Assembly (NCBI GenBank): GCA_021780285.1
Contig: JAJXZA010000401.1
Location: 1 to 6,549, forward strand
Source: Planctomycetota bacterium
GTDB taxonomy: Bacteria > Planctomycetota > Phycisphaerae > WQYP01
Length of the DNA stretch: 6,549 nucleotides
Direction of reading: 5' to 3'
Shown one piece after another: positions 1 to 6,513 of this stretch; the first letter of the stretch is position 1; every line of letters starts with the position of its first letter. Position numbers and translations under genes: made by a program. The notes beneath the pieces are model-generated. The model was not told the DNA's origin and searched no databases. It saw nothing but the letters and a program-made list of their open reading frames with translations.

Positions 1-2
1 CT

Positions 3-743
3 GCGGGTAACGCCTTTCACCGCCTCTGCACAAATCAGCTTCAGTCAAGCGGTTTAAGACAACGCAACCGGCTCGATGGGGCCGCAACCACCTTGCACGA
101 CGCCATAGCGGCAGTTATGGTTGAGTTGCCTGTAAGTAAAGCCGGTTTTGCAGACAGTTTTGTCATGCACAGGGAGGCTGGCGACAGGCCGGTGCTTACC
201 GCGACGCGCCAGCGGCTTGAGGGTTCAAATGATCAGGTCCGGCTGACGCCGTCGCCCAGCTCGGCCGATAATCTGCTCGACGGTTTTGCACATGTAACCA
301 ATTATTTTCCGGGCATCAAACTGCTCGCAGCCGACCTCATGGAGACCATCGCCGATCGGATGGGTTGCTTTAATGCCTCCGATGGTTCGCGCCGCTGCCG
401 CATTTTTGACGACCAGTACATCAGCACCGGCGGTCAGATGGTTGAGCTGATGATCGGTCATGACCGCATGTGCCTCGATATTCGACCGCTACTGGCCCGC
501 ATTGCCGCAAGACAGACCGGGCGGCCATACGCCGTGCATGCCTGCCATCCGTACGACCTGTCGGGCTTTCCGGCAGCGGCGGCAGCGGGTGTGGTGCTCA
601 CCGATGGTTTTGGACGGCCGCTCGATGCTCCCTTTGACGTTCATGCCGACATGCATTGGTGTGGCTATGCCAACCGGTCGCTTTTCGAAAAGATCAATCC
701 TATTGTGCAGCAATGGCTTGCAGATCATGACATTGATGGTTAA
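3..743 (+). CDS. Inositol monophosphatase family protein, C-terminal part (5' end outside window)
   Basis: The frame is open from base 3 to a tandem stop (TAA then TAG) at 741-746, so the gene begins left of the window. A TTG at 93 is an internal codon and not the likely start. The visible 246 residues match the C-terminal half of the FIG/inositol-monophosphatase superfamily. An STGGQ segment near fragment residues 141-145 is followed by a helix ending in GHDR. HPYD at 182-185 aligns with the family's W/PxD metal-binding Asp. After it come an Ala-rich helix and TDGFGRPLDAP, which matches the usual AGG-xVTD-xxG block. The family hydrolyses phosphate monoesters using Mg2+ in the cytoplasm; the substrate cannot be told. 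The DPxDGT metal site would lie upstream, outside the window. The gene is convergent with the minus-strand cluster and probably unrelated to it. Family assignment is fairly secure; substrate is unknown. Confidence 0.72.
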   Translation, partial: AGNAFHRLCTNQLQSSGLRQRNRLDGAATTLHDAIAAVMVELPVSKAGFADSFVMHREAGDRPVLTATRQRLEGSNDQVRLTPSPSSADNLLDGFAHVTNYFPGIKLLAADLMETIADRMGCFNASDGSRRCRIFDDQYISTGGQMVELMIGHDRMCLDIRPLLARIAARQTGRPYAVHACHPYDLSGFPAAAAAGVVLTDGFGRPLDAPFDVHADMHWCGYANRSLFEKINPIVQQWLADHDIDG

Positions 744-746
744 TAG

Positions 747-766
747 CCAATGAACGCGTCATTAGG
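747..766. terminator. Weak hairpin between convergent genes, possible terminator
   Basis: Directly after the plus-strand stop codons, CCAATGA (747-753) can pair with TCATT-a-GG (759-766) across a 5-base loop, giving about 7 pairs with one bulged A. It sits in the only gap between the convergent ends at 743 and 798, where a shared terminator would be expected. Neither strand shows a run of T after the stem, so it does not look like a classical intrinsic terminator. A second short pairing, AGGTT (764-768) with AACCT (781-785), overlaps it and is equally weak. Confidence 0.25.
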
Positions 767-797
767 TTGCGTCGCCGATGAACCTGTCCGTGTCGGG

Positions 798-1550
798 TCA
801 GGGTGCGTGGGTTGAATTGTAGCCTGTTGCGGCGCGCTGCAGCATTTGCTCAACGAGCGCCGACTCGCCGGATTTCTGCCTGAATTCGATACCGCCGTCA
901 TTGCGGGCATCAATCACGTAGAGTTTGCCCGGCTGAACTATACGATAGGCATCCTCACCTTGAACCACTGCGATACCAAGTTTTTGGGCCTGGCGAGGGT
1001 GAATCATCAAATGCCATAAGTGCCGCCAAATTTGCTGTTCAAAGCGATTAACGCGATCAGGATCGGCCCGCAGGAATCGCGGCATGCCCCGGCGGTTGAG
1101 AAGCGAAATGCCTTCGCTGGGGGCCTGAGTATCGCCGTAAACGCGCCGAAAAAATATCAGCGATTTGCCTCGCAATAAATCGCCCTGTTCCACATAGCGA
1201 TCCGCAAACTTGACAACCAATGCATCAACATGGGCGATATCGCCGGGAATATTGATGCTAACAATCGGCAGCGGCTTGCGTTTGCCGTCGGGTCCTATGG
1301 TAAACTCCTGCCACAGCATGGTAGTGTCGGTGACTGCACCGTCGGCATTGTGATCCTGATGTGACACAACGAGTTCAGCGCGGCGGGTATGTCCCGTGAG
1401 CCGCGCGATAACCGCCTGCAACTCACTGCGTTCGCGTCGCAGCCTGGCCAATTCCGAATTGCGCTGCCAGAAATAGAGCGAGAGATTGATGGCCGACACG
1501 ATCAGCGCCACCGTAAGAACCAAGGCCAGCAGTCGGCGAATGCTTTTCAC
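798..1550 (-). CDS. Membrane-anchored coiled-coil protein of unknown function
   Basis: A 250-residue protein that I cannot assign to a named family. It starts with GTG at 1550, supported by GGAGA five bases upstream; the next Met in frame is residue 78, too far in to be the start. A short basic N-terminus (KSIRR) leads into one hydrophobic helix at about residues 7-27. A charged heptad-like stretch follows at about 28-52 (ELARLRRERSELQAVIARL), probably a short parallel coiled coil. The rest is a soluble domain, predicted outside the cytoplasm. It contains DHNADG (66-71), which resembles half of a calcium-binding loop; a segment VKFADRYVEQGDLLRGKSLI (113-132); and a helical, Trp/His-rich stretch at 165-185. 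It is the last gene of the minus-strand cluster, 19 bases after its neighbour's stop, so it is probably co-transcribed. I have the impression of planctomycete hypothetical proteins of this type, but this is unverified. No catalytic motif is visible. Confidence 0.85.
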   Translation of the reverse strand: MKSIRRLLALVLTVALIVSAINLSLYFWQRNSELARLRRERSELQAVIARLTGHTRRAELVVSHQDHNADGAVTDTTMLWQEFTIGPDGKRKPLPIVSINIPGDIAHVDALVVKFADRYVEQGDLLRGKSLIFFRRVYGDTQAPSEGISLLNRRGMPRFLRADPDRVNRFEQQIWRHLWHLMIHPRQAQKLGIAVVQGEDAYRIVQPGKLYVIDARNDGGIEFRQKSGESALVEQMLQRAATGYNSTHAP

Positions 1551-1554
1551 ATTG

Positions 1555-1559
1555 TCTCC
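1555..1559 (-). promoter_or_regulatory. Ribosome binding site deciding a GTG start
   Basis: On the minus strand GGAGA is followed by CAAT and then GTG at 1550-1548. This is the best Shine-Dalgarno match in the cluster and fixes the GTG as the start of the coiled-coil membrane protein. An ATG overlaps the GTG (1552-1550) but is followed at once by TGA, so it cannot start the gene. Confidence 0.7.
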
Positions 1560-1569
1560 GGTTGTGGGA

Positions 1570-3126
1570 TTAGTGCATGGTTGCGAGTTGGCGTGCCCAC
1601 ATCTGCTTCATCTGGGCTGCGGTGGTAGGCAGCCAGACCGAACCGTCCGCAGAAACCATCTTTAGAAGTCGGCCGTGCGAGTCCACCCACATGGTAGTAA
1701 TGCCGGGATCGAGTTGTTCGGTCACGCGATAAGCTAATTTCTTGTGGTAGTTAATGCGTATCGTCTGCGGCCCATGGGTTTTCAGAATCTCAAGCCCCAT
1801 GCGTGAAAGCCGGGAGTTAAAAACCAAAAAGGCCATGCTGGTCTTACTCTGCAGGTCTACCAGTCTGGGCCACAGGTAGGTGAGAGCGGGCGGTAGTGTG
1901 GCTGGCATGCCGGGGCCGATAGAGTAGCGCAGCGGTCTATTGGGTTGGCCGGGGATGTAATGATCGCTGTCGCGTGCGACAGCGATGTCGCAGCGGTATA
2001 TGACTTGGTCGCTCGCTTGCCCCAGCTTGTTATAGACTGGATAAAAGCCGGTTTGCTGGGTTCCCAGTTCGGTTTCCCAATGGACTTCATCATTGGGGTA
2101 GGGGCTGGGTATACGAACATAGTGGGCGGTATGCGTTTTAGGATCTATCACCAGCCGCACCTGCTGTGCCAGCGCCAGCGATTTATTTTTTATGGGAAAT
2201 AGCGATTCCGACTCTTCAAGCCATTCAGCGAAGTCTATCGGCGGACCTTTGAGATCGGGCTGCTTGCTTAAAGCCCAAAATTGCACGGCCTTGCCCAGCA
2301 GTATGACGCCCTTGGGCAAAAATGTCCGGCTGTTTGTGCTGACAAACAACCCGGAAAAACCATCCTGTTTGCCGACGTATTCATCGAGCCGTACATAGCC
2401 TACATCCATGTGATGAAGTTGCACACGAAAAAGCCTGGGATGGTGCGACAGCAGCGGCAGCAATTGTTCAGCTGTCTGCTTGCGAAGCCATTTTTTTCCG
2501 GCAGCGACGGCGGCCAGTCGTTCAATGGCGATCTGTCTACGATTAAGCAATTTGAATGTCTTAATGATTGTGTCAAACGTTGCGATCACCTTGGGGGCAT
2601 GATCAGTCGGGCTAAAGAAGGTAACCACATAATATTCACTGGGCGTTTTTTGTACCATGAACTGCTGCCGCAGCAGTGAAATGGGCTGTTTGTTGGAAAT
2701 AGCCGTAAACTGCACGATAAGTTCGCCGGCGGGATGACCGTTGGAACTGAAGGTTTGTTTTCGTAGTTCTCTCACATGTGTAAAGTCGTGACGGGTTTGT
2801 GCCAGTGTGGCATCGAGCAATTCGGTTACTTGGGTTGGGTTTTTCAGATAACTTAGATGTACCGTGATGCCCCAATGCTTGATGCCAACTTCAAAGGTTG
2901 CCAAGTCAAGCCCCACACGGCCAAAGCCTTTGGCGCGTAGCGGCGGCCTGATCTCAAAACCGTTCGCGTCATCGCGCCAGATTGGGCCAAGTTCGATGCG
3001 GCTGTGCAGGCCCGGCGTGTGATGATCCAGCACCAGGGCGCGAACAAAGTTCTGCCCGCTTCCGAGCCACACCACGGCCGCAAAGACGAGAGCCGCAATG
3101 CCGAAATTTAATCTGTGGATTGTCAT
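1570..3126 (-). CDS. Membrane-anchored or secreted protein with possible PsbP/DcrB-like N-terminal region, function unknown
   Basis: A 518-residue protein starting at ATG 3126, with a modest GGGA seven bases upstream, and ending with TAA at 1570. The hydrophobic N-terminal segment (about residues 8-24) ends in LGSGQ and may be an uncleaved signal anchor; no lipobox Cys is present. Residues about 45-195 read as alternating strands and helices: a residue-98-110 helix, strands GELIVQF and YYVVTFFS, then a helix with FDTIIKTFKLL. This pattern recalls the Mog1p/PsbP/DcrB-like fold found in small secreted proteins. Residues 200-518 are a second, beta-rich region with repeated Tyr/Arg strand segments and the C-terminal TTMWVDSHGRLLKM, which looks like a beta-hairpin in a lipid- or ligand-binding sheet domain such as those in LolA-like folds. 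Both fold calls are impressions, not searches. It is the third gene of the cluster, 22 bases after one gene and 19 before the next. Existence of the gene is secure; function is not known. Confidence 0.88.
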   Translation of the reverse strand: MTIHRLNFGIAALVFAAVVWLGSGQNFVRALVLDHHTPGLHSRIELGPIWRDDANGFEIRPPLRAKGFGRVGLDLATFEVGIKHWGITVHLSYLKNPTQVTELLDATLAQTRHDFTHVRELRKQTFSSNGHPAGELIVQFTAISNKQPISLLRQQFMVQKTPSEYYVVTFFSPTDHAPKVIATFDTIIKTFKLLNRRQIAIERLAAVAAGKKWLRKQTAEQLLPLLSHHPRLFRVQLHHMDVGYVRLDEYVGKQDGFSGLFVSTNSRTFLPKGVILLGKAVQFWALSKQPDLKGPPIDFAEWLEESESLFPIKNKSLALAQQVRLVIDPKTHTAHYVRIPSPYPNDEVHWETELGTQQTGFYPVYNKLGQASDQVIYRCDIAVARDSDHYIPGQPNRPLRYSIGPGMPATLPPALTYLWPRLVDLQSKTSMAFLVFNSRLSRMGLEILKTHGPQTIRINYHKKLAYRVTEQLDPGITTMWVDSHGRLLKMVSADGSVWLPTTAAQMKQMWARQLATMH

Positions 3127-3148
3127 GTGCGTTTCCCGCCTGGATGAG

Positions 3149-3883
3149 TCAGGTATTGATGCCCGCTGGGAGTTTAAATATCGGATTGTTTGTTGGCGTG
3201 TTATGGGGGCCTACATCCAAAAACATCGCCCGGGTCCTTATAAAAGCAATAGAGTCCGGCAGTGTCCAAGGGGATGCGCCCGAATACGTGATCGCGCAGA
3301 GTCGTCCGTTCCTTTCCGCTGCCGCGACATAAAAGAACGTTGCCGCCGCAGCGTTTATGTTTTCAAAAGTGTAAATGGTGCCTCCCTGCAGTGGCATGGA
3401 GTCTTCCTCATGCACAAGACTCAGACCGGGATTGCTCTTTAATATCTGTTGTTCAAATGCCTGCGCCGCCGCTCGAAGATCGCTGTTGGCGGGTGCCTTG
3501 GAAGATGCCATCTCAAAAAAACAAAACAGCCTTGGCGCGGCGCCGCCTTTGCGGGCCATGGCCAGAACCGGTGATGGTTCTGCAATGTGAATATCGGCAT
3601 TTGGAACAGCGGCGAAACCGAGCTTTTGCAAAAGCACTATCGCCGAGAGCTGTTGCGGATTGTGCAGGATGGCCTCGAGAGCTGCTGAAGGCTTGCGCCA
3701 CTGGGTGATGGCATACGCGGCCGATAGCGACGCCGCCAGAATTAGAGCCATCACGGCCGCGAGCAGAATCTGTTTGCGGGGAGCATTTTGTTGCGTACGA
3801 AATACCATAACAGCATCATAATGCATGCCTCTGGAAAATTGAACCAGTCGCCGGGCCGCCGTGCGCCGCACATGGGGCTTCAT
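3149..3883 (-). CDS. Single-pass membrane protein of unknown function
   Basis: I place the start at ATG 3883, giving 244 residues. The frame extends upstream to 4000, but that would overlap the preceding gene by 68 bases. Other possible starts are TTG 3904 (AGGGG ten bases upstream), ATG 3826, and ATG 3808, which would give a conventional short basic N-terminus of 219 residues. From ATG 3883, a strong hydrophobic helix lies at about residues 39-59 (ILLAAVMALILAASLSAAYAI). It is followed by an extracytoplasmic domain. About residues 136-224 contain a helix (FEQQILKSN), strands GTIYTF, TFFYVAAAE and LCAITYSG, and a terminal helix. That order resembles the N-terminal region of the next gene product, so the two may share a PsbP/DcrB-like fold. 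The tail after residue 225 is Pro/Asn-rich and probably unstructured. It is the second gene of the cluster, 22 bases before the next. Function is unknown; no enzyme motif is visible. Confidence 0.78.
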   Translation of the reverse strand: MKPHVRRTAARRLVQFSRGMHYDAVMVFRTQQNAPRKQILLAAVMALILAASLSAAYAITQWRKPSAALEAILHNPQQLSAIVLLQKLGFAAVPNADIHIAEPSPVLAMARKGGAAPRLFCFFEMASSKAPANSDLRAAAQAFEQQILKSNPGLSLVHEEDSMPLQGGTIYTFENINAAAATFFYVAAAERNGRLCAITYSGASPWTLPDSIAFIRTRAMFLDVGPHNTPTNNPIFKLPAGINT

Positions 3884-3932
3884 GGTACGGTCAAGCCAAC
3901 GCAATAAACTAATGCCCCTACCGACACTTCTG

Positions 3933-6272
3933 TTATTGCTTATGCGCAATGGCGTAACAAATAATGTTGCGGGCCAGCGCCTGTGCCGATGCTGGTGCAT
4001 AACCTAAGATGCCCCAGGTATTGGTGCCCAGCAATCCGCTGATTATATCATCCTGGGAAAATACGATAACCCAGCGGCCATTGACTTTAAGGCCCAGCAT
4101 TTCAGGCGTATGGTGAATGCCTTCGCGTTCAGTATAGAACTTCCGATACATCACATGCGTTGCCGGCGCGCCTCCGGCCATGCTGCCAGTGTAGATGGAG
4201 CACTTGGTCGGCAGGTTATCCAACTGCTTGCCGGGATAAAGCTCGTTTACAAGATGGCTGAACGAGTTGGTGAAGTTAATGTTGCCGCCGCCGGCATCTG
4301 CGAAAAGCATACCGCCGCTTTTGAGGTAGTGTCGCAAGGCGGAGATTTGATCGCTGGTGAAGTTGAATTTTTCGGTGCCGGTGAGGTGGGCCAGCGGCAT
4401 GTTGGCGGCATTCAGGTTGGCAATGTTTACATTGCTGATTTGAAGTTGCGTTGCGAAGGTGGCCTGGGCAAGCTGCGTCATTCGCTCCCATGCGCCGGGT
4501 TCAGGGTTCCAATTACCTTTGTATTTGACCTGGGCCATCGCCAGCGAACGTGCCGCAGGGCCGCCGCCATTGACCACCAGCGTGTGGAGCTTGTTTGCCA
4601 GGGAGATTTTTCCGGTGGCATAAATGTACAGGTTGGCGGGCAATTCCCAAATATCGCGAAGGGCGTAGGTGCGATTTTGCCAGTATTGACCAAAGTCGTT
4701 GGGAGCAATAATCCAAAGATATCGTATTCCATTGGAAAGCCCAAGCAAACCATGGGTGGAAACCATGTGATACCACGGTTGAATATGAAAGATCATGCTC
4801 GCTTTGCTCAGCGCATGGACTTCATACCGGTTGTCAACGGTTTGCTGGGCGTATTTGATCATGGCATTTTTAAAGAATTCGGAGTGGCCGTTGCAATTGG
4901 CAAAAATCATGCCGCCTGCGTTGATGTACGCCCGCAATTTAGCCACCTGATCCGCGGAGACCTTCGGATCAAGACTGCCCGATATATATAGGATCGGTGA
5001 ATCCAGCCAATCGCTTACGGGCGAATTTATGTTTACCACCTGCCAGTTGAGCGGTTGCGCGAAAGTTTTTACCATCCATGATGTAAGGTTGGTGGTGTCG
5101 CGCGGTCGCACATTCCATCGGCCAAAGTAATGTTTGGAATACTGGAGCTTGTTGATGAAAACAGGATTAAGACCGCGATCGAGCACAAGCAGGGCGTAGG
5201 CGGTGCCGATGATAAAGTGATGATTGGTGTTGTTGGGGTGATTCTGCCAGCCGAGGTTCCCAAAATTGGCGTCCCAAGACCCGTCCGGCCCCTGCCGCTG
5301 CACCAAGGCAGAGGCAAACCATTGGTACCAATTGTGGCCTGCAAGGTACTGCAGGCCGGTGGCCAAGCCAGTACGGGTTTGGCCGTACATGACATAGAGG
5401 TCCGGTTCCTGCGGGTTAAAATGGGCGGCCAAGGCCCGCATGCCGCGCACGACGTTTTCATCGGGCATGGGCTCCAGAACAGCTTTGTATCGCAAAAATT
5501 CATCGGTGATGAACAGGCTTGCCAAGCCGGCGGGAGTAAAAGGCCAGGCTCGGCCGGCGGTGGGCTTGGTCGGCCGGTCAGCAAAGCCGCCGTAGCCCCA
5601 TGTGCCATCCATATATTGTGAGCGCCGCCAATGCTGGGCCGATCTTTCCCAAGCAGTGAGCGGTACTTCCAATCCCGCATGGGCGCAGGCCCAGAGGCCG
5701 AGCACGCCATATTGACTGTTGGAATTGTCCCAATTCGCCGGTTTGCGCGGATTAATGCCTTGCTGGGCACTCCATGTGTAAGTGTAGGCGCCGTCCCGGT
5801 GCATGGAGTCGAGGAGGTAGCGCAAATCCCACTCCAGCGCCTTGTGGTAAATCCGTTTGGTGTTATTTGGCAGGAGTGCCAAAGCATTGGCCTGAAATGA
5901 AGCCACATACGTGGATGGCGTTCGCAGGCCCGCTACATATTTAAGGGCCTTTTGCATCGCCGGTGAAAACATGCTGATTTCTGGATCGTGCAGGCTCTCA
6001 GAGACGTCAATCAGTGCTTCGGTGACCAGCGCACTCTCGCCGCCCATTTGGTTGGTGCCGAGGGCTCCCTGCATCCAATTGAACTCTCCATGTTCCCACG
6101 AGCCATCTGCGTTTTGATGGGTTACCAGGTAGTGCACCCCCCGCTTAATGGCGGCAATGACCTGCTGGCCCGAAACAGCGGGGGCGGCGATTGCAGCAGT
6201 TGTCGCAAAACCAGTAAACAATATGATCGCACAAAGTGCGGCGACCCGCCGGTTCAAGTATCTGTTGGTCAT
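3933..6272 (-). CDS. Secreted alpha/alpha-toroid (prenyltransferase/squalene-oxidase-type repeat) protein with two DUF4159-like domains
   Basis: I chose ATG 6272 (779 residues) because it gives a textbook signal peptide: basic NRR, a hydrophobic core, then AIAA before PAVSG at about residue 30. In-frame ATGs at 6284 and 6353 are alternatives. Residues about 35-367 form an alpha/alpha toroid of the terpenoid-cyclase/prenyltransferase repeat type. The first repeat has a perfect QW motif (RGxxYLxxxQxxxGSW, residues 44-59), and later repeats carry DGAY, DGTW and DGSW. The DxDD acid motif of squalene-hopene cyclases and the GCGEQ thioester of alpha-2-macroglobulins are both absent, so catalysis is not expected. 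Residues about 424-548 and 624-779 are two copies of a DUF4159-like domain, each with DQxxxLRxYxxxGGMxFA. DUF4159 has no assigned chemistry. The protein is probably periplasmic or secreted and leads the four-gene cluster; the next gene starts 49 bases after its stop. The architecture is one I associate with Planctomycetota. Domain calls are fairly secure, function is not. Confidence 0.9.
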   Translation of the reverse strand: MTNRYLNRRVAALCAIILFTGFATTAAIAAPAVSGQQVIAAIKRGVHYLVTHQNADGSWEHGEFNWMQGALGTNQMGGESALVTEALIDVSESLHDPEISMFSPAMQKALKYVAGLRTPSTYVASFQANALALLPNNTKRIYHKALEWDLRYLLDSMHRDGAYTYTWSAQQGINPRKPANWDNSNSQYGVLGLWACAHAGLEVPLTAWERSAQHWRRSQYMDGTWGYGGFADRPTKPTAGRAWPFTPAGLASLFITDEFLRYKAVLEPMPDENVVRGMRALAAHFNPQEPDLYVMYGQTRTGLATGLQYLAGHNWYQWFASALVQRQGPDGSWDANFGNLGWQNHPNNTNHHFIIGTAYALLVLDRGLNPVFINKLQYSKHYFGRWNVRPRDTTNLTSWMVKTFAQPLNWQVVNINSPVSDWLDSPILYISGSLDPKVSADQVAKLRAYINAGGMIFANCNGHSEFFKNAMIKYAQQTVDNRYEVHALSKASMIFHIQPWYHMVSTHGLLGLSNGIRYLWIIAPNDFGQYWQNRTYALRDIWELPANLYIYATGKISLANKLHTLVVNGGGPAARSLAMAQVKYKGNWNPEPGAWERMTQLAQATFATQLQISNVNIANLNAANMPLAHLTGTEKFNFTSDQISALRHYLKSGGMLFADAGGGNINFTNSFSHLVNELYPGKQLDNLPTKCSIYTGSMAGGAPATHVMYRKFYTEREGIHHTPEMLGLKVNGRWVIVFSQDDIISGLLGTNTWGILGYAPASAQALARNIICYAIAHKQ
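3936..5003 (-). repeat. Tandem duplication of a DUF4159-like domain inside the toroid gene
   Basis: Copy 1 is encoded at about 4630-5003 and copy 2 at about 3936-4403, with a roughly 75-residue linker between them. Both copies share DQ-xxx-LR-x-Y-xxx-GGM-x-FA followed by an F-x-N segment, and then GL-xx-(N)G-R followed by hydrophobic strands. Copy 1 reads GGMIFANCNGH where copy 2 reads GGMLFADAGGG, so the Asp after FA is Asn in copy 1. The similarity is seen at protein level only; the DNA has diverged beyond a direct repeat. Confidence 0.65.
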
Positions 6273-6312
6273 GACATTACCCATTAACCTAAGGAACTGA
6301 ATGGATCGAATT

Positions 6313-6319
6313 TCTCCTC
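6313..6319 (-). promoter_or_regulatory. Strong Shine-Dalgarno-like sequence without a matching standard start
   Basis: GAGGAGA on the minus strand is the longest anti-16S match upstream of the toroid gene. No ATG, GTG or TTG in any frame lies 5-12 bases downstream. The in-frame ATT at 6302 is ten bases away, and the first in-frame ATG (6284) is 28 bases away. It may be chance, part of a leader, or the true ribosome site for a rare ATT start. Confidence 0.3.
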
Positions 6320-6372
6320 GGACGTGCTGCTTGATGATAACCCCGGCTGCCATCGAAATTTATGTCGGCATA

Positions 6373-6401
6373 ACGATACCACGCCCCTGCGCGGCGGGCA
6401 A
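6373..6401 (-). promoter_or_regulatory. Candidate sigma70-type promoter for the minus-strand cluster
   Basis: On the minus strand TTGCCC is separated by 17 bases from TATCGT. Each hexamer matches 4 of 6 consensus positions and the spacing is ideal. It would start transcription near 6366, giving a leader of about 95 bases before ATG 6272. It is the best match I found by eye in the 277 bases upstream of the cluster, but such matches occur by chance. Confidence 0.3.
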
Positions 6402-6513
6402 ATTGCCGCACTTGGTTCTAAATGGAGTGATCGTCCATGGGTCTGCCAATAAATCGGGCGTCGGGCCATGCCGAATCATACCAAACGGCATTTGCACTAC
6501 AAAAACATGGGTT

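Noticed and set aside
93..743. Treating TTG at 93 as the start of a complete 216-residue gene
   Set aside because: The same frame is open to the left edge, and the family's N-terminal metal-binding half is missing, so the gene is cut by the window.
4110..4991. Long plus-strand open frame of 293 codons opposite the toroid gene
   Set aside because: It lies wholly antisense to a protein with clear domains and reads as a mirror of its codon pattern. It has no recognisable domain of its own.
5069..5908. 279-codon minus-strand open frame within the toroid gene
   Set aside because: It is a second frame of the toroid-coding region, rich in Trp, Pro and Cys with no coherent domain, while the other frame gives perfect repeats.
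5169..6170. Calling the toroid protein a squalene-hopene cyclase or prenyltransferase enzyme
   Set aside because: It has a signal peptide, lacks DxDD, and is fused to DUF4159-like domains; the resemblance is at repeat and fold level only.
6284..6469. 61-codon minus-strand open frame upstream of the toroid gene
   Set aside because: Low-complexity Arg/Ser-rich translation with no convincing ribosome site; it overlaps the candidate promoter and leader.
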